From: Sulfurimonas sp.
Lineage (GTDB): Bacteria > Campylobacterota > Campylobacteria > Campylobacterales > Sulfurimonadaceae
Direction: 5' to 3'
NCBI GenBank assembly: GCA_021732045.1
Contig: JAKFWK010000005.1
Coordinates: 248,001-312,000, forward strand
DNA: 64,000 nucleotides
Shown one piece after another: positions 43,662 to 52,742 of the stretch; the first letter of the stretch is position 1; each line of letters begins with the position of its first letter. Both the position numbers and the translations under genes were made by a program. Below the pieces are notes generated by a model that was given only the letters and a program-made list of their open reading frames with translations, had not been told where the DNA came from and made no database searches.

Positions 43662-44495
43662 CTACTTTTGAAGCTTGCTTAGTGCATCTAAGATATCTTT
43701 CTCTTTCTCTTTCACAAGTGGTGTATCTTTAGAGATAAATATATAGAACTCAACTCTTCTGTTTTTCGCCCTATTCTCTTGCGTTGTGTTCTCTGCTATT
43801 GGTTTCGATGAGCCAAAACCTGCCGTAGATATTCTCTCAGCAGATATGCCGTTTTTAATTAATTCTTGTGCAACAGTCTCAGCTCTTTTGTTAGACAGCT
43901 CCATACTATTGCCTGCTGCTGGTTGAGCATCTGTATACCCACGAACAGATATATCAATATTTTCAGGAAGCGTTTTAATTATTTCAGCGATTCTTTTTAA
44001 AAAAAGATGGATATCCTGATTGCTTATAGCAGCTGAAGAACCAATAAAAGGCACAGAGGTAGGTAGTTTTAACAGTACGCCATCCATGCTTTGCTCCAGT
44101 GAGCCTTCGCCACCAGCAGATGCATCTTTCAACTCTTGCTGAATCTTAACAATAGAATCATTTATGCTTTTTTGTTCTTTTTTTTCATTTGAATCAGAAG
44201 AACCGCCATTTTCTAAAACAGAACTTCCGTTATTCTTACCTTTTGCATCAGGGTCAAGCTTTTTCTCTTCTGGAGTCATTTGCTGTACCGGTGTAGCTCG
44301 CTCAGGAGTAGGTGCAAAATCATAAATTTTTATAAACTCTTCTTTTACGGCCTTCATTTTTTCTGTATTTACAGAAGCAATAGCAAAAAGAGCAATAAAA
44401 AGTGCCAACAAGAGACTAAAAAAGTCAGCAGTTGGAACAGCCCATTTTTCAGCTGGTGGACAAGCCGGACATTTTTTACATTTTTTCTTTGCCAT
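43662..44495 (-). CDS. motB: Flagellar motor stator protein MotB
   Basis: The 277-residue protein has a Cys-rich N-terminus (KKKCKKCPACPPAEKW), one membrane helix with the proton-channel Asp (PTADFFSLLLALFIALFAIAS), a long linker with low-complexity Lys/Ser sequence, and a C-terminal OmpA-type peptidoglycan-binding domain (DISVRGYTDAQPAAGNSMELSNKRAETVAQELI). It pairs with MotA to form the stator. It follows motA by 12 bases. Confidence 0.95.
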   Translation of the reverse strand: MAKKKCKKCPACPPAEKWAVPTADFFSLLLALFIALFAIASVNTEKMKAVKEEFIKIYDFAPTPERATPVQQMTPEEKKLDPDAKGKNNGSSVLENGGSSDSNEKKEQKSINDSIVKIQQELKDASAGGEGSLEQSMDGVLLKLPTSVPFIGSSAAISNQDIHLFLKRIAEIIKTLPENIDISVRGYTDAQPAAGNSMELSNKRAETVAQELIKNGISAERISTAGFGSSKPIAENTTQENRAKNRRVEFYIFISKDTPLVKEKEKDILDALSKLQK

Positions 44496-44507
44496 TATTA
44501 TGCTTTG

Positions 44508-45278
44508 TTACTTAAATTGACTATGTTTTGGTTCTCCAGGAGGGAGAAAGTTGAGTAATTTTGCCTCAAGCGTACGAGGATTATCACCATGTGTGATACC
44601 AATAATGCCCTCTAGAATCAACTTTTGTTCTTTTACAATATGGTGTGATTTAGCTATCATTTTTGCTCCCATTGGACCAAATAAAACATAAGAACTAAAA
44701 ATACCAGTTACAGTCGCTGTAAACGCCCCAGCAATACCGATTGCCATCTCAGGTGGATTGTCTAGCTTTTGAAGAGCCAGAATTAGACCCAAAACTGCTC
44801 CAATAAGACCCAAAACTGGTGAAGTCTCTCCTGCTAGAATCCAGTAATGGCCACATCCATGATAGTAGTGTTCAGTCTCTTCTATAGTTAGCTCAAGTGT
44901 TTCTGTGATGGTATCAATCTCATTACCATCAACCGCCATACTAAGTCCTTGTTTAAAAAATTCATTATCCATTTGCATAACTTTAGGCTCTAGTGATAGC
45001 AATCCTTCACGACGAGCCATAATTGACAAATCAATTATCTCTTTAATTCTTGCTTCTAAATTAATTGGAGATTTTTTAAAAATCATTCCAGCATTCTTAA
45101 AAGCACCCTTTATATATTCTACATCAGTACTAACCATAGCAGCAAGAAGTGTTGTTGGCATAATGATGATAAGAGAAGTTATATGAACAATATGAACTGG
45201 ATTTCCACCCTCCATCAAGTCACCAACAGAGATGGTTGTTATAGCGCCTAGTATTCCGAGAATAACCGTTAAATCCAT
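44508..45278 (-). CDS. motA: Flagellar motor stator protein MotA
   Basis: MotA forms the proton channel with MotB. The 256-residue protein has four membrane helices (near residues 1-20, 30-50, 150-172 and 182-205), a cytoplasmic loop with charged residues (LEARIKEIIDLSIMARREGLL), and the Pro-containing SPVLGLIGAVLGLILALQKLDNP. The terminal FLPPGEPKHSQFK is typical. AAGGGACT precedes the ATG. Confidence 0.95.
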   Translation of the reverse strand: MDLTVILGILGAITTISVGDLMEGGNPVHIVHITSLIIIMPTTLLAAMVSTDVEYIKGAFKNAGMIFKKSPINLEARIKEIIDLSIMARREGLLSLEPKVMQMDNEFFKQGLSMAVDGNEIDTITETLELTIEETEHYYHGCGHYWILAGETSPVLGLIGAVLGLILALQKLDNPPEMAIGIAGAFTATVTGIFSSYVLFGPMGAKMIAKSHHIVKEQKLILEGIIGITHGDNPRTLEAKLLNFLPPGEPKHSQFK

Positions 45279-45330
45279 ATAAGTCCCTTTTTTATGCGAT
45301 TAAATCAAATTATTTATTTTTATGTTCCGC

Positions 45331-45336
45331 AGTATA
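45331..45336 (-). promoter_or_regulatory. -10 box of motAB
   Basis: On the minus strand TTTGCTATACTGCGG contains TATACT, 52 bases before the motA ATG. This is sigma-70-like; no sigma-54 GG-N10-GC or clear sigma-28 site was found here. Confidence 0.45.
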
Positions 45337-45454
45337 GCAAATATTTCAATATAGCAATCTTATTAAATTTTATATTAGCGTTAATTATCAAAATAATCTC
45401 TATTATTTACACAATATGTTAGAATTGTAAAAAAAATAAATCTGAGTCAAAATA

Positions 45455-46330
45455 ATGTCAAAAAATTTTATACTTTTTATTTTCCTCTGTCTGAGCCTAT
45501 CTGCAGACAACTTGATAGTTTTAAATAATACTTATTATGTAAAAAATCATAAAATTAATCTTAGTACTATCGTGCCCAATCTCTCAACTGACTCCGAACT
45601 ATATACAATCGAGGAAAATAGGCATTCACTAAGAATAAAAACAGCAGATTTATTAAAAATATTAAAAATAAATGGCTATCAAAATTATACTTCCAAGCAT
45701 CAGTATATAAATTTTATTGTAAAAAGCGATATTGACACATCTAAAATTAATCTAGCACTTAGTGATTATTATAAAGAAAAATATAGAGATATTAATATAA
45801 AAGAAATCACAATTACTCCAATGAGCTACACAGTAGCCATACCTGAAGATTTTACAGTAAATATTCAAAAAGATAGTTACTTGTCAAAAAAAGGAATACT
45901 AAGCATAAAAACTCTAGAAAATAAAAAAATATTTTTAAACTATATAATAGATGCGGAAATAAGCCTATTTCTAAGCTCAAAACAGATTAAAAAAGATGAT
46001 GAAATTTCACTGTCAAATAGTTCTAGAAAAAAGGTAAAATTAGAAAAACTCAAAGATACTCCAGTGCAAAACATAGGAACCAGCTCATATCAAGCTAAAC
46101 ACTACATAACTGAGAATATGATTTTAACTACAAGAGATATTAGAACTTTAGTTTTAGTGAAGAGAAACTCTTCTGTCAGCGTTAGCATAAATGATGAAAA
46201 TATGGTTATCTCATCTGAAGCAAAAGCCTTAGAAGATGGTGCATTAAATGATACAATTGACATTCAAAAGAGCGATAAAGTCAAATTAAAAGCTAAGGTA
46301 ATTGGTAAAAATATGGTAGAGATAATATGA
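45455..46330 (+). CDS. flgA: Flagellar P-ring assembly chaperone FlgA
   Basis: FlgA is a periplasmic chaperone for P-ring formation. The 291-residue protein has a signal peptide (SKNFILFIFLCLSLSADN), a longer N-terminal part, and the C-terminal SAF-type domain with VQNIGTSSYQAKHYITENMILTTRDI, followed by VLVKRNSSVSVSI and the conserved KVKLKAKVIGKNMVEII end. It is first in a conserved flgA-ubiX-coaD-tmk order and overlaps ubiX by four bases. Confidence 0.88.
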   Translation: MSKNFILFIFLCLSLSADNLIVLNNTYYVKNHKINLSTIVPNLSTDSELYTIEENRHSLRIKTADLLKILKINGYQNYTSKHQYINFIVKSDIDTSKINLALSDYYKEKYRDINIKEITITPMSYTVAIPEDFTVNIQKDSYLSKKGILSIKTLENKKIFLNYIIDAEISLFLSSKQIKKDDEISLSNSSRKKVKLEKLKDTPVQNIGTSSYQAKHYITENMILTTRDIRTLVLVKRNSSVSVSINDENMVISSEAKALEDGALNDTIDIQKSDKVKLKAKVIGKNMVEII

Positions 46331-46845
46331 AGATAGTAGTAGCTTCTAGCGGTGCCAGTGGTGTTAATCTGGGAATAAAAATACTTAAACTACTTCCTGA
46401 AAATATAGATAAACATTTTATAATGAGCGAAAACTCCAAAACAGTTTTAGATAAAGAGATGGGTATAAAATATCATAAAAACGAAAATATATCGGCAAAC
46501 ATTGCATCTGGTTCTTTTGGCGTAGATGCTATGATAATTGCACCCTGCAGTATGAATACATTAGCAAAAATAGCATGCGGAATTGCTGATAATCTAGTTA
46601 CTAGATGTGCAAGTGTGATGATAAAAGAGCATAAAAAACTAATCTTGGCACCTAGAGAGATGCCATTTTCCGCTATTGCATTAGAAAATATGCACAAACT
46701 AGCTTCTTTGGGCATAATAATTGCTCCACCAGTTATGGCGTACTACTCAGAACAACAAACACTTGAAGATATGGAAAATTTTATTATCGGCAAATGGTTT
46801 GATCTGCTTGGTATTGAAAATAGTCTTTATAAGAGATGGGAATAA
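46327..46845 (+). CDS. ubiX: Flavin prenyltransferase UbiX
   Basis: UbiX makes the prenylated FMN used by UbiD-type decarboxylases. The 172-residue protein shows the FMN-binding VVASSGASGVNLGIKIL, IIAPCSMNTLAKIACGIADNLVTRCASVMI and LILAPREMPFSAIALENMHKLASLGIIIAPP. It is slightly shorter than typical (about 190) but complete. In this phylum it may serve menaquinone (futalosine pathway) synthesis. It precedes coaD by two bases. Confidence 0.93.
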   Translation: MKIVVASSGASGVNLGIKILKLLPENIDKHFIMSENSKTVLDKEMGIKYHKNENISANIASGSFGVDAMIIAPCSMNTLAKIACGIADNLVTRCASVMIKEHKKLILAPREMPFSAIALENMHKLASLGIIIAPPVMAYYSEQQTLEDMENFIIGKWFDLLGIENSLYKRWE

Positions 46846-46847
46846 TA

Positions 46848-47339
46848 TTGAAAAAAATAGCACTCTATCCTGGTACTTTCGACCCAATAACAAACGGGCA
46901 CTTTGACATCATAGAGCGGGCTTTAGGACTTTTTGATGAAGTGATAGTTGCAGTTGCTACATCTCAAGATAAAAAGCCAATGTTTGCATTAGAAGAGCGA
47001 ATATATATGACCAAAGAAGCCGTAAAAGATTTGAAAAATGTAAAAGTGCTTGGTTTTGATAATCTAACAGTTGAATTTGCAAAAACACACAATGCTACCG
47101 TCTTGATTCGAGGTCTTCGTGCTGTTAGTGACTTCGAATATGAACTTCAACTTGGGTATTTGAACAACTCACTTGATAACACAATTGAGACTGTCTATCT
47201 TATGCCAAAACTTCAACACGCCTTTATAAGCTCCTCAATTGTGAGAAATTTACTAAAATTTAACGCGAAAACAGAGCATCTTCTTCCAAATGAGGTGCAA
47301 AAAATTATAGGAAGTATGAATTCATGTACATTGCAATAG
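46848..47339 (+). CDS. coaD: Phosphopantetheine adenylyltransferase
   Basis: CoaD makes dephospho-CoA. The TTG at 46848 (MKKIALYPGTFDPITNGHFDII) is preferred over an ATG four codons upstream inside ubiX. The 163-residue product shows the T/HxGH-type nucleotide motif in ITNGHFDII, TVLIRGLRAVSDFEYELQLGYLN and the C-terminal AFISSSIVRNL. It overlaps tmk by 16 bases. Confidence 0.95.
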   Translation: MKKIALYPGTFDPITNGHFDIIERALGLFDEVIVAVATSQDKKPMFALEERIYMTKEAVKDLKNVKVLGFDNLTVEFAKTHNATVLIRGLRAVSDFEYELQLGYLNNSLDNTIETVYLMPKLQHAFISSSIVRNLLKFNAKTEHLLPNEVQKIIGSMNSCTLQ

Positions 47340-47899
47340 AGGGAATTGATACGGCTGGCAAAAGCACACAGATACAAAAACTACGCGAGCATTTCAAAGA
47401 TGCAATAATCACAAAAGAACCTGGTGGCACAGAAGCTGGAAAAGAGATAAGAGAAATAGTTCTTAGTGCTAAAACAAAGAGTAAAAAAGCTGAGTTTCTA
47501 CTCTTTTTAGCTGACCGTGCAGAGCACATAAAAGAGGTAATTGAGCCAAATTTAGGAAAGATGATTATCTCTGATAGAAGTGTTATAAGTGGCGTTGCTT
47601 ATGCTTTAGTTCAGGGTGAGATCAGTGAAACCGCTATAGTTCACTTAAATAGATTTGCTACAAGTGGGATATATCCACAAAAAGTTTTTCTACTTAAACT
47701 AACAAAAGAGGCACTCTCTTTTAGACTTTCACAAAAAGAGTTAGATGGCATTGAACTAAGAGGTGTGGAGTATCTTTTAAAAATTCAAGAAGCTATTATA
47801 GAGGCCTCAAAACTCTTAGAGATAGAGCTTGTACTCATAGATGCAACTAGAGACATTGACTCCATAACACAAGAGATAATAAACAGCATAAATATCTAA
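47324..47899 (+). CDS. tmk: Thymidylate kinase
   Basis: Tmk phosphorylates dTMP. The 191-residue protein shows the P-loop IEGIDTAGKSTQIQKL, KEPGGTEAGKEIREIVL, LFLADRAEH and the ISDRSVISGVAYALVQG region. It ends the flgA-ubiX-coaD-tmk unit; in C. jejuni (from memory) hisS follows directly, whereas here nearly 1.9 kb of other genes intervene. Confidence 0.95.
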   Translation: MYIAIEGIDTAGKSTQIQKLREHFKDAIITKEPGGTEAGKEIREIVLSAKTKSKKAEFLLFLADRAEHIKEVIEPNLGKMIISDRSVISGVAYALVQGEISETAIVHLNRFATSGIYPQKVFLLKLTKEALSFRLSQKELDGIELRGVEYLLKIQEAIIEASKLLEIELVLIDATRDIDSITQEIINSINI

Positions 47900-48243
47900 C
47901 TAATTTTATACACTTTTTTAAAATTATTGATTCTTTATCTTTTAGCTACTATTTTATGCTGCATCGAAATATCTTCCTTAAAGTTCTTGCGCCAATTTCT
48001 TAAACTCTCTAACTAGAGCCAACTGTCTACTTGCCACATACTCTGTTAAGAGTTTTTTTATTTTGACATTATTATCAAATAATAAAATTATCATAAACTC
48101 CCTTTTTAACTCACTCAGATTTATTACCTTTGCTTTTGTATTAACTATAAATTGGACGATTAACTTAATATTGATTTGCATCAACTTCTATTACCAAAAA
48201 AATATCTATTATTCTTTATTGTTATGTAAAAAATGGAGATTGG
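47900..48243. other. AT-rich interval with one doubtful small minus-strand gene
   Basis: A minus-strand frame (47978-48184) could encode up to 68 residues; an internal ATG after GGGAG would give a 38-residue peptide ending LALVREFKKLAQEL, which is amphipathic and basic. Coding support is weak and no family is recognised. The remainder is AT-rich and must contain the promoter of the HPP gene at 48244. Confidence 0.3.
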
Positions 48244-48798
48244 ATGCGCCTTAGAAACTACTTCAATAGAATGAAATCAAAAGATATTCGACCTCATAGA
48301 AAACCGTTAAACAAAATAGCATGGTCCGTTGTGGGTGCATTTATTGGCATATATGTAATGTCAATTTTTAGCAACTCTTTTTCAGTAAAAGATAGCTTCT
48401 TTCTTCTTGGATCATTTGGAGCATCTGCAGTTTTAATATATGGTGCTCCGGAGGTGCATTTTTCACAGCCAAGGAACTTAATAGGCGGTCATGTTTTATC
48501 CGCTTTTATATCAGTATTTTTAGTAAAATCATTAGGTGGTTTTTTAAGCTTAGAACTTTTATGCTCTCTTAGCGTAGCTCTTTCAGTTTTAGTTATGCAT
48601 CTAACACTCACTATGCATCCTCCAGGTGGAGCAACAGCTCTTTTGTATGTGATTGGGAGCGAGCACATACAATCACTTGGTTGGCTATACCCTTTCACGC
48701 CAATCGCACTTGGAGTATTTATAATGCTTGCGATTGCTCTTATTGTAAATAATATGTCAAACAACACAAAAAGGCATTATCCTCTTTATTGGTACTAA
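48244..48798 (+). CDS. HPP-family integral membrane protein
   Basis: The 184-residue protein has four to five membrane helices and the family signature MHPPGGATALLYVIG (HPP near residues 121-123) plus VYGAPEVHFSQPRNLIGGH-type sequence (IYGAPEVHFSQPRNLIGGH). HPP proteins from chloroplasts and cyanobacteria transport nitrite; in bacteria the substrate is usually unproven. The gene converges with a protoglobin-PsiE gene, sharing four bases at the ends. A link to nitrogen-oxide handling is inferred. Confidence 0.88.
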   Translation: MRLRNYFNRMKSKDIRPHRKPLNKIAWSVVGAFIGIYVMSIFSNSFSVKDSFFLLGSFGASAVLIYGAPEVHFSQPRNLIGGHVLSAFISVFLVKSLGGFLSLELLCSLSVALSVLVMHLTLTMHPPGGATALLYVIGSEHIQSLGWLYPFTPIALGVFIMLAIALIVNNMSNNTKRHYPLYWY

Positions 48799-49697
48799 AG
48801 GGGTGCTTTATTTTTTACATTTACAAGCCAGTACGCAATAGCCAATGAGACAATTACGGCACCTATAATTAAAAGCTCATTTCCTTTTTCCGAAGAGAGA
48901 GAGTAGATAAGAATTTTTCTAATGAGTGCTGCCATTGCAAGCATTATAAAAGCACCTATCGCAAAACCTTTTCCTTGAAGATGATTTATCTCTTCATGTA
49001 TAAGCTCTATCGCAGCCCACAAAACAAGCAAACTTCCCAAAACAGTTAAAATTCCCTTCTCTATTCCTATATCTGAGGCAAAAAGCAGATAGATATCATA
49101 CGAGAAAAGCCCAATAGCAAAAAAGGCGACAAGTGCTAAGGAGCCTGCTAAAAAGAAGTTTATGTATGAGTTAAATTTTTTAAGACCACTCAAAATTGTC
49201 TTTTCAAACTTTGACAGAGATAAAAATTTGCTAAGTTCTTCTTCTCTGTAAGAACTCGTTAGTGTGTCAAGATTTATATCTACAATTTTCTCAACTGCAC
49301 CTATTGTTTTTAGGAGAGGCTCTTTATCTCTTACACTTTCCTCAATATTTTTAACTATAAATGTTCTTACGAAAGTAAAAGCTGCATTAACATAGTGAGT
49401 TGGAAGCCCTATTCTTACATGAACCTCACCTATCTTATACAGATACATAAAATATTGTAAATCATACTTTCCACAAAATAGATTTACAAACCACTCTTTA
49501 ATTTTTTCCCTATGATAGTCAATAATTTTCTGATTTTTAAGAAATTTTGCAGTTGAACCAAACCCCCAAATATAGTCATAAAACTCATCTATAAACTTCT
49601 CTGAAAGTTCACTCATTCTAGGCTGCAGAGCTGCTAAGATGCGAGACTCATCTTCTGTAAATTTGTAGTGTTCCTTTAAACTCTCATATCGTTGCAT
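48795..49697 (-). CDS. Protoglobin-PsiE fusion membrane protein
   Basis: Residues 1-155 form a protoglobin/globin-sensor domain (FTEDESRILAALQPRMSELSEKFIDEFYDYI, proximal His in KIGEVHVRIGLPTHYV, His93). Residues about 175-295 form four membrane helices with the PsiE-like VLWAAIELIHEEINHLQGKG. The fusion suggests that haem ligand binding (O2, NO or CO) signals to a membrane domain whose own function is unknown. PsiE itself is induced by phosphate starvation in E. coli. The gene faces the HPP gene and diverges from hisS. Confidence 0.82.
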   Translation of the reverse strand: MQRYESLKEHYKFTEDESRILAALQPRMSELSEKFIDEFYDYIWGFGSTAKFLKNQKIIDYHREKIKEWFVNLFCGKYDLQYFMYLYKIGEVHVRIGLPTHYVNAAFTFVRTFIVKNIEESVRDKEPLLKTIGAVEKIVDINLDTLTSSYREEELSKFLSLSKFEKTILSGLKKFNSYINFFLAGSLALVAFFAIGLFSYDIYLLFASDIGIEKGILTVLGSLLVLWAAIELIHEEINHLQGKGFAIGAFIMLAMAALIRKILIYSLSSEKGNELLIIGAVIVSLAIAYWLVNVKNKAPL

Positions 49698-49791
49698 CCC
49701 CAGCCTTTTTTTTGTTCATATTTTGTTATTATACGCAAAAAAATGGTATTCTTTCAATCTTAAAAAACTGTGTTATGCGTAAAGGGGTAAG

Positions 49792-51003
49792 ATGATCAGC
49801 TCGTTAAGAGGGATGAATGATATTTTAAGTGATGATTATGAGAGATTCACATACTTTATAGAGATTGCTACAAATGTTGCAAAAAGATATGGTTTTCACT
49901 TTATAGAAACTCCACTGCTTGAAGAGACTGCGCTTTTTAAACGCTCAGTTGGCGAATCAAGTGATATTGTCGGCAAAGAGATGTATCAGTTTATAGACAA
50001 AGGTGAAAATGATGTTTGCCTTCGCCCAGAGGGAACAGCAGGCGTTGTTCGAGCTTTTGTGCAAAAGAAGCTCGACCGTGCTGGTGGCTTGCACCGATTT
50101 TTTTATCATGGCGCTATGTTTCGTTACGAGAGACCTCAAAAAGGAAGACTTAGACAGTTTCATCAATTTGGAGTTGAGAGTTTTGGAGAGGCAAGCGTTC
50201 ATGAAGATGCTACCATGATTATGATGGTTAGCGATATATTAAAAACACTTGGTATTGGCTATAGGCTCCAACTAAACTCTCTTGGCGATGAAAATTGCAT
50301 GCCACAGTATCGTACATCTCTTATAAAATTTATAGAGAGTATGGAAGATAAAATTTGTGAGGATTGCCAAAGAAGAAAAACCACAAATCCAATCCGCGTT
50401 CTTGATTGTAAAAATCAGGCGTGTCAAGAGATGTATAAAAATGCTCCGAAATTAGTAGATAACCTCTGCGATGGATGCAGTAATGACTTTACAAAACTTA
50501 AAAAAATCCTTGAGAATAATGAAATATTATACGAAATAGATACAAATCTGGTTCGCGGACTTGACTACTACTCAAAAACTGCATTTGAGTTTGTAAGCGA
50601 TAATATAGGAAGCCAAAGCGCTATTGCTGGCGGTGGAAGATACGATAAACTTGTCGAGTTTTTAGATGGCAGAGCAACCCCTGCTGTTGGCTTTGCTATT
50701 GGCATCGAGAGGCTCATGGAGCTTATAATTATGCCAGAGAACACAAGGAATGGATACTATATAGGAGCCATGGACACAGAGGCTATTGATATAGTTGTTG
50801 AGCTTGCACAAAAAAAACGAAAAACAGAAAAAACGGTGATTGACTACAAAGTTAAAAATCTACAAAATCATCTAAAAGCTGCTGATAAAGTTAATGCGAA
50901 ATATTGTGCAGTTATTGGCTCACATGAGATGAAAAACAAAACGGTATGGATAAAAAATCTAGAAGATAAGACCGAACAGATAGTTGAAGTGAAGAATTTT
51001 TAA
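49792..51003 (+). CDS. hisS: Histidyl-tRNA synthetase
   Basis: The 403-residue class II synthetase shows SSLRGMNDILSDDYERF, the motif 2 region FFYHGAMFRYERPQKGRLRQFHQFGVE, the histidine-specific LVRGLDYYSKTAFEF, and AIAGGGRYDKLVEFLDG followed by AVGFAIGIERL (motif 3). Its stop and the next gene's start share one base. RBS GGGGTAAG precedes the ATG. Confidence 0.96.
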   Translation: MISSLRGMNDILSDDYERFTYFIEIATNVAKRYGFHFIETPLLEETALFKRSVGESSDIVGKEMYQFIDKGENDVCLRPEGTAGVVRAFVQKKLDRAGGLHRFFYHGAMFRYERPQKGRLRQFHQFGVESFGEASVHEDATMIMMVSDILKTLGIGYRLQLNSLGDENCMPQYRTSLIKFIESMEDKICEDCQRRKTTNPIRVLDCKNQACQEMYKNAPKLVDNLCDGCSNDFTKLKKILENNEILYEIDTNLVRGLDYYSKTAFEFVSDNIGSQSAIAGGGRYDKLVEFLDGRATPAVGFAIGIERLMELIIMPENTRNGYYIGAMDTEAIDIVVELAQKKRKTEKTVIDYKVKNLQNHLKAADKVNAKYCAVIGSHEMKNKTVWIKNLEDKTEQIVEVKNF

Positions 51004-52733
51004 TGGAGTTTATACATAATATATGGGATTTTTTTATAAATTTTATCCAATTTTTTATTCTTATTGCTATACTTGGGCTATTTGTCTTATATATTTACGA
51101 TAGATTTGTTCAAAGAAATCATGCCTTACTTGTAAATTATCCAGTCATTGGAAGGATGCGTTATTTTTTTGAAGCGCTCAGGGAGCCTTTGCGCCAATAT
51201 TTTGCAGAAGAGACATTTTATGAGTCAAAAGATAAGGTTGACTGGGTTTATAAAGCCGCAAAAAATGTACCTAATTACCAATCATTTTCCATCTCTCAGC
51301 CTCATAGTGATTTTAAATTTATGATTAAACATACAGCTCATGTTTTAAATGATGATGAGATAAAACAAGACATGAGTGTGGTGTTTGGCAAAAACAGAGA
51401 GATACCATTTATTTCACACTCTCCAATTATCCGTTCAGCTATGAGCGATGGCGCAATTAGTCCAGAGGGTATTCGTGCATTTGCGCTTGGTGGTGCTAAA
51501 TCACATCTAACGGTGAACACAGGAGAAGGCTCTCTTACTTCTAATCACCTCTTCACACATAAGCCGGATTTGAAAAATTGTGATTATTTAAATATTATCT
51601 ATGGTACTCCCGTTGCCGAACTTGCTTTTAAAATTGCCACATTTTTATTTAATCATGCGGTAGCAATAAAGTGGTATAGAGCTATTTTACTCTTTGGCAA
51701 CAAGACTAAAAATACATATATTTACGACACTCCCTCGCATGTGCTCTTCCGCGTAAACTGGAGTGCTCCTATTGAATCGTTTCCAAAAGAAGTACCAACA
51801 GATATACCAAATATAATTTTTCAGATTGGCTCAGGACTTTATGGCGTTCGTGATGAAAATAGCAAGTTTGATGAAATAAAATATCAAAAAGTTATGAAAT
51901 TTTGTCGCATGACAGAGATAAAAATAGCTCAAGGAGCAAAACAGACTGGCGGAAAATTGGCTGGGTCTAAAGTAACTGCCGATATATCATACTTCAGAGG
52001 TGTTCCCGAAGGCAAAGATGCCTTTGCTCCAAATAGATTTCCGTATGCAGACACAACCTCCGATTTACTTGATTTTGTTGAGAGACTACAAGTTTTATCA
52101 AAAAAACCAGTTGGATTTAAGATAGTAATCTCTGATTCTACTTCGATTGAAGAGCTAGCAAAAGAGATTTTGGCAAGAAAATTAGCAAACAGAGCACTAC
52201 CGGACTTCATAACCGTTGATAGCGGAGAAGGTGGAAGCGCCACCGCACCTCTTGAACTTATGGAGTCAATTGGTCTTAATACAAATGATGCCCTTTATGT
52301 ACTAGATACTGTACTTAAAAAATATGGCATTAGAGATGATCTAAAAATTATTGCAAGTGGTAAGATTTTAACTCCCGATGACGCAATTATAACAATGTGT
52401 ATGGGTGCCGACGCAGTTGGAATAGCAAGAGGCTTTATGATGAGTGCAGGATGCATCCGCGCTAGAATGTGTTCTGGTTTTGGCACACATGTCTGCCCTG
52501 TTGGTTTAGCTACACAGGATGAGAGAAAAAGGGCTTCATATCTTGTTGTGAAAAAAGGATTAGAGATTGCAAACTATCATAAAAATCTCTTAAAAGGGAT
52601 GAAAACACTGCTTTCAGTCATGGGAATAGATCATATAAGTAAGATAAATAAATCTCATCTTACTTTTAAAAATGCAAACGATGAGATATTTTTCGATGTA
52701 GATCAATATTTTCATAAAAAATTACGAGTATAG
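51003..52733 (+). CDS. FMN-binding glutamate synthase family protein
   Basis: The 576-residue protein has an N-terminal membrane helix (IQFFILIAILGLFVLYIYDRF) and then the GltS FMN-barrel domain: MSDGAISPEGIRAFALGGAKSHLTVNTGEG, KQTGGKLAGSKVTADISYFRGVPEG, VDSGEGGSATAPLELMESIGL, ADAVGIARGFMMSAGCIRARMC and the Cys-rich CSGFGTHVCPVGLATQ. It lacks the glutaminase domain, so it is not a complete glutamate synthase. Members of this family are of uncertain function. It interrupts the hisS-speA order. Confidence 0.88.
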   Translation: MEFIHNIWDFFINFIQFFILIAILGLFVLYIYDRFVQRNHALLVNYPVIGRMRYFFEALREPLRQYFAEETFYESKDKVDWVYKAAKNVPNYQSFSISQPHSDFKFMIKHTAHVLNDDEIKQDMSVVFGKNREIPFISHSPIIRSAMSDGAISPEGIRAFALGGAKSHLTVNTGEGSLTSNHLFTHKPDLKNCDYLNIIYGTPVAELAFKIATFLFNHAVAIKWYRAILLFGNKTKNTYIYDTPSHVLFRVNWSAPIESFPKEVPTDIPNIIFQIGSGLYGVRDENSKFDEIKYQKVMKFCRMTEIKIAQGAKQTGGKLAGSKVTADISYFRGVPEGKDAFAPNRFPYADTTSDLLDFVERLQVLSKKPVGFKIVISDSTSIEELAKEILARKLANRALPDFITVDSGEGGSATAPLELMESIGLNTNDALYVLDTVLKKYGIRDDLKIIASGKILTPDDAIITMCMGADAVGIARGFMMSAGCIRARMCSGFGTHVCPVGLATQDERKRASYLVVKKGLEIANYHKNLLKGMKTLLSVMGIDHISKINKSHLTFKNANDEIFFDVDQYFHKKLRV

Positions 52734-52742
52734 GTTAAAAAT

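Noticed and set aside
44905..45186. Plus-strand frame opposite motA
   Set aside because: It is the antisense shadow of a well-supported gene.
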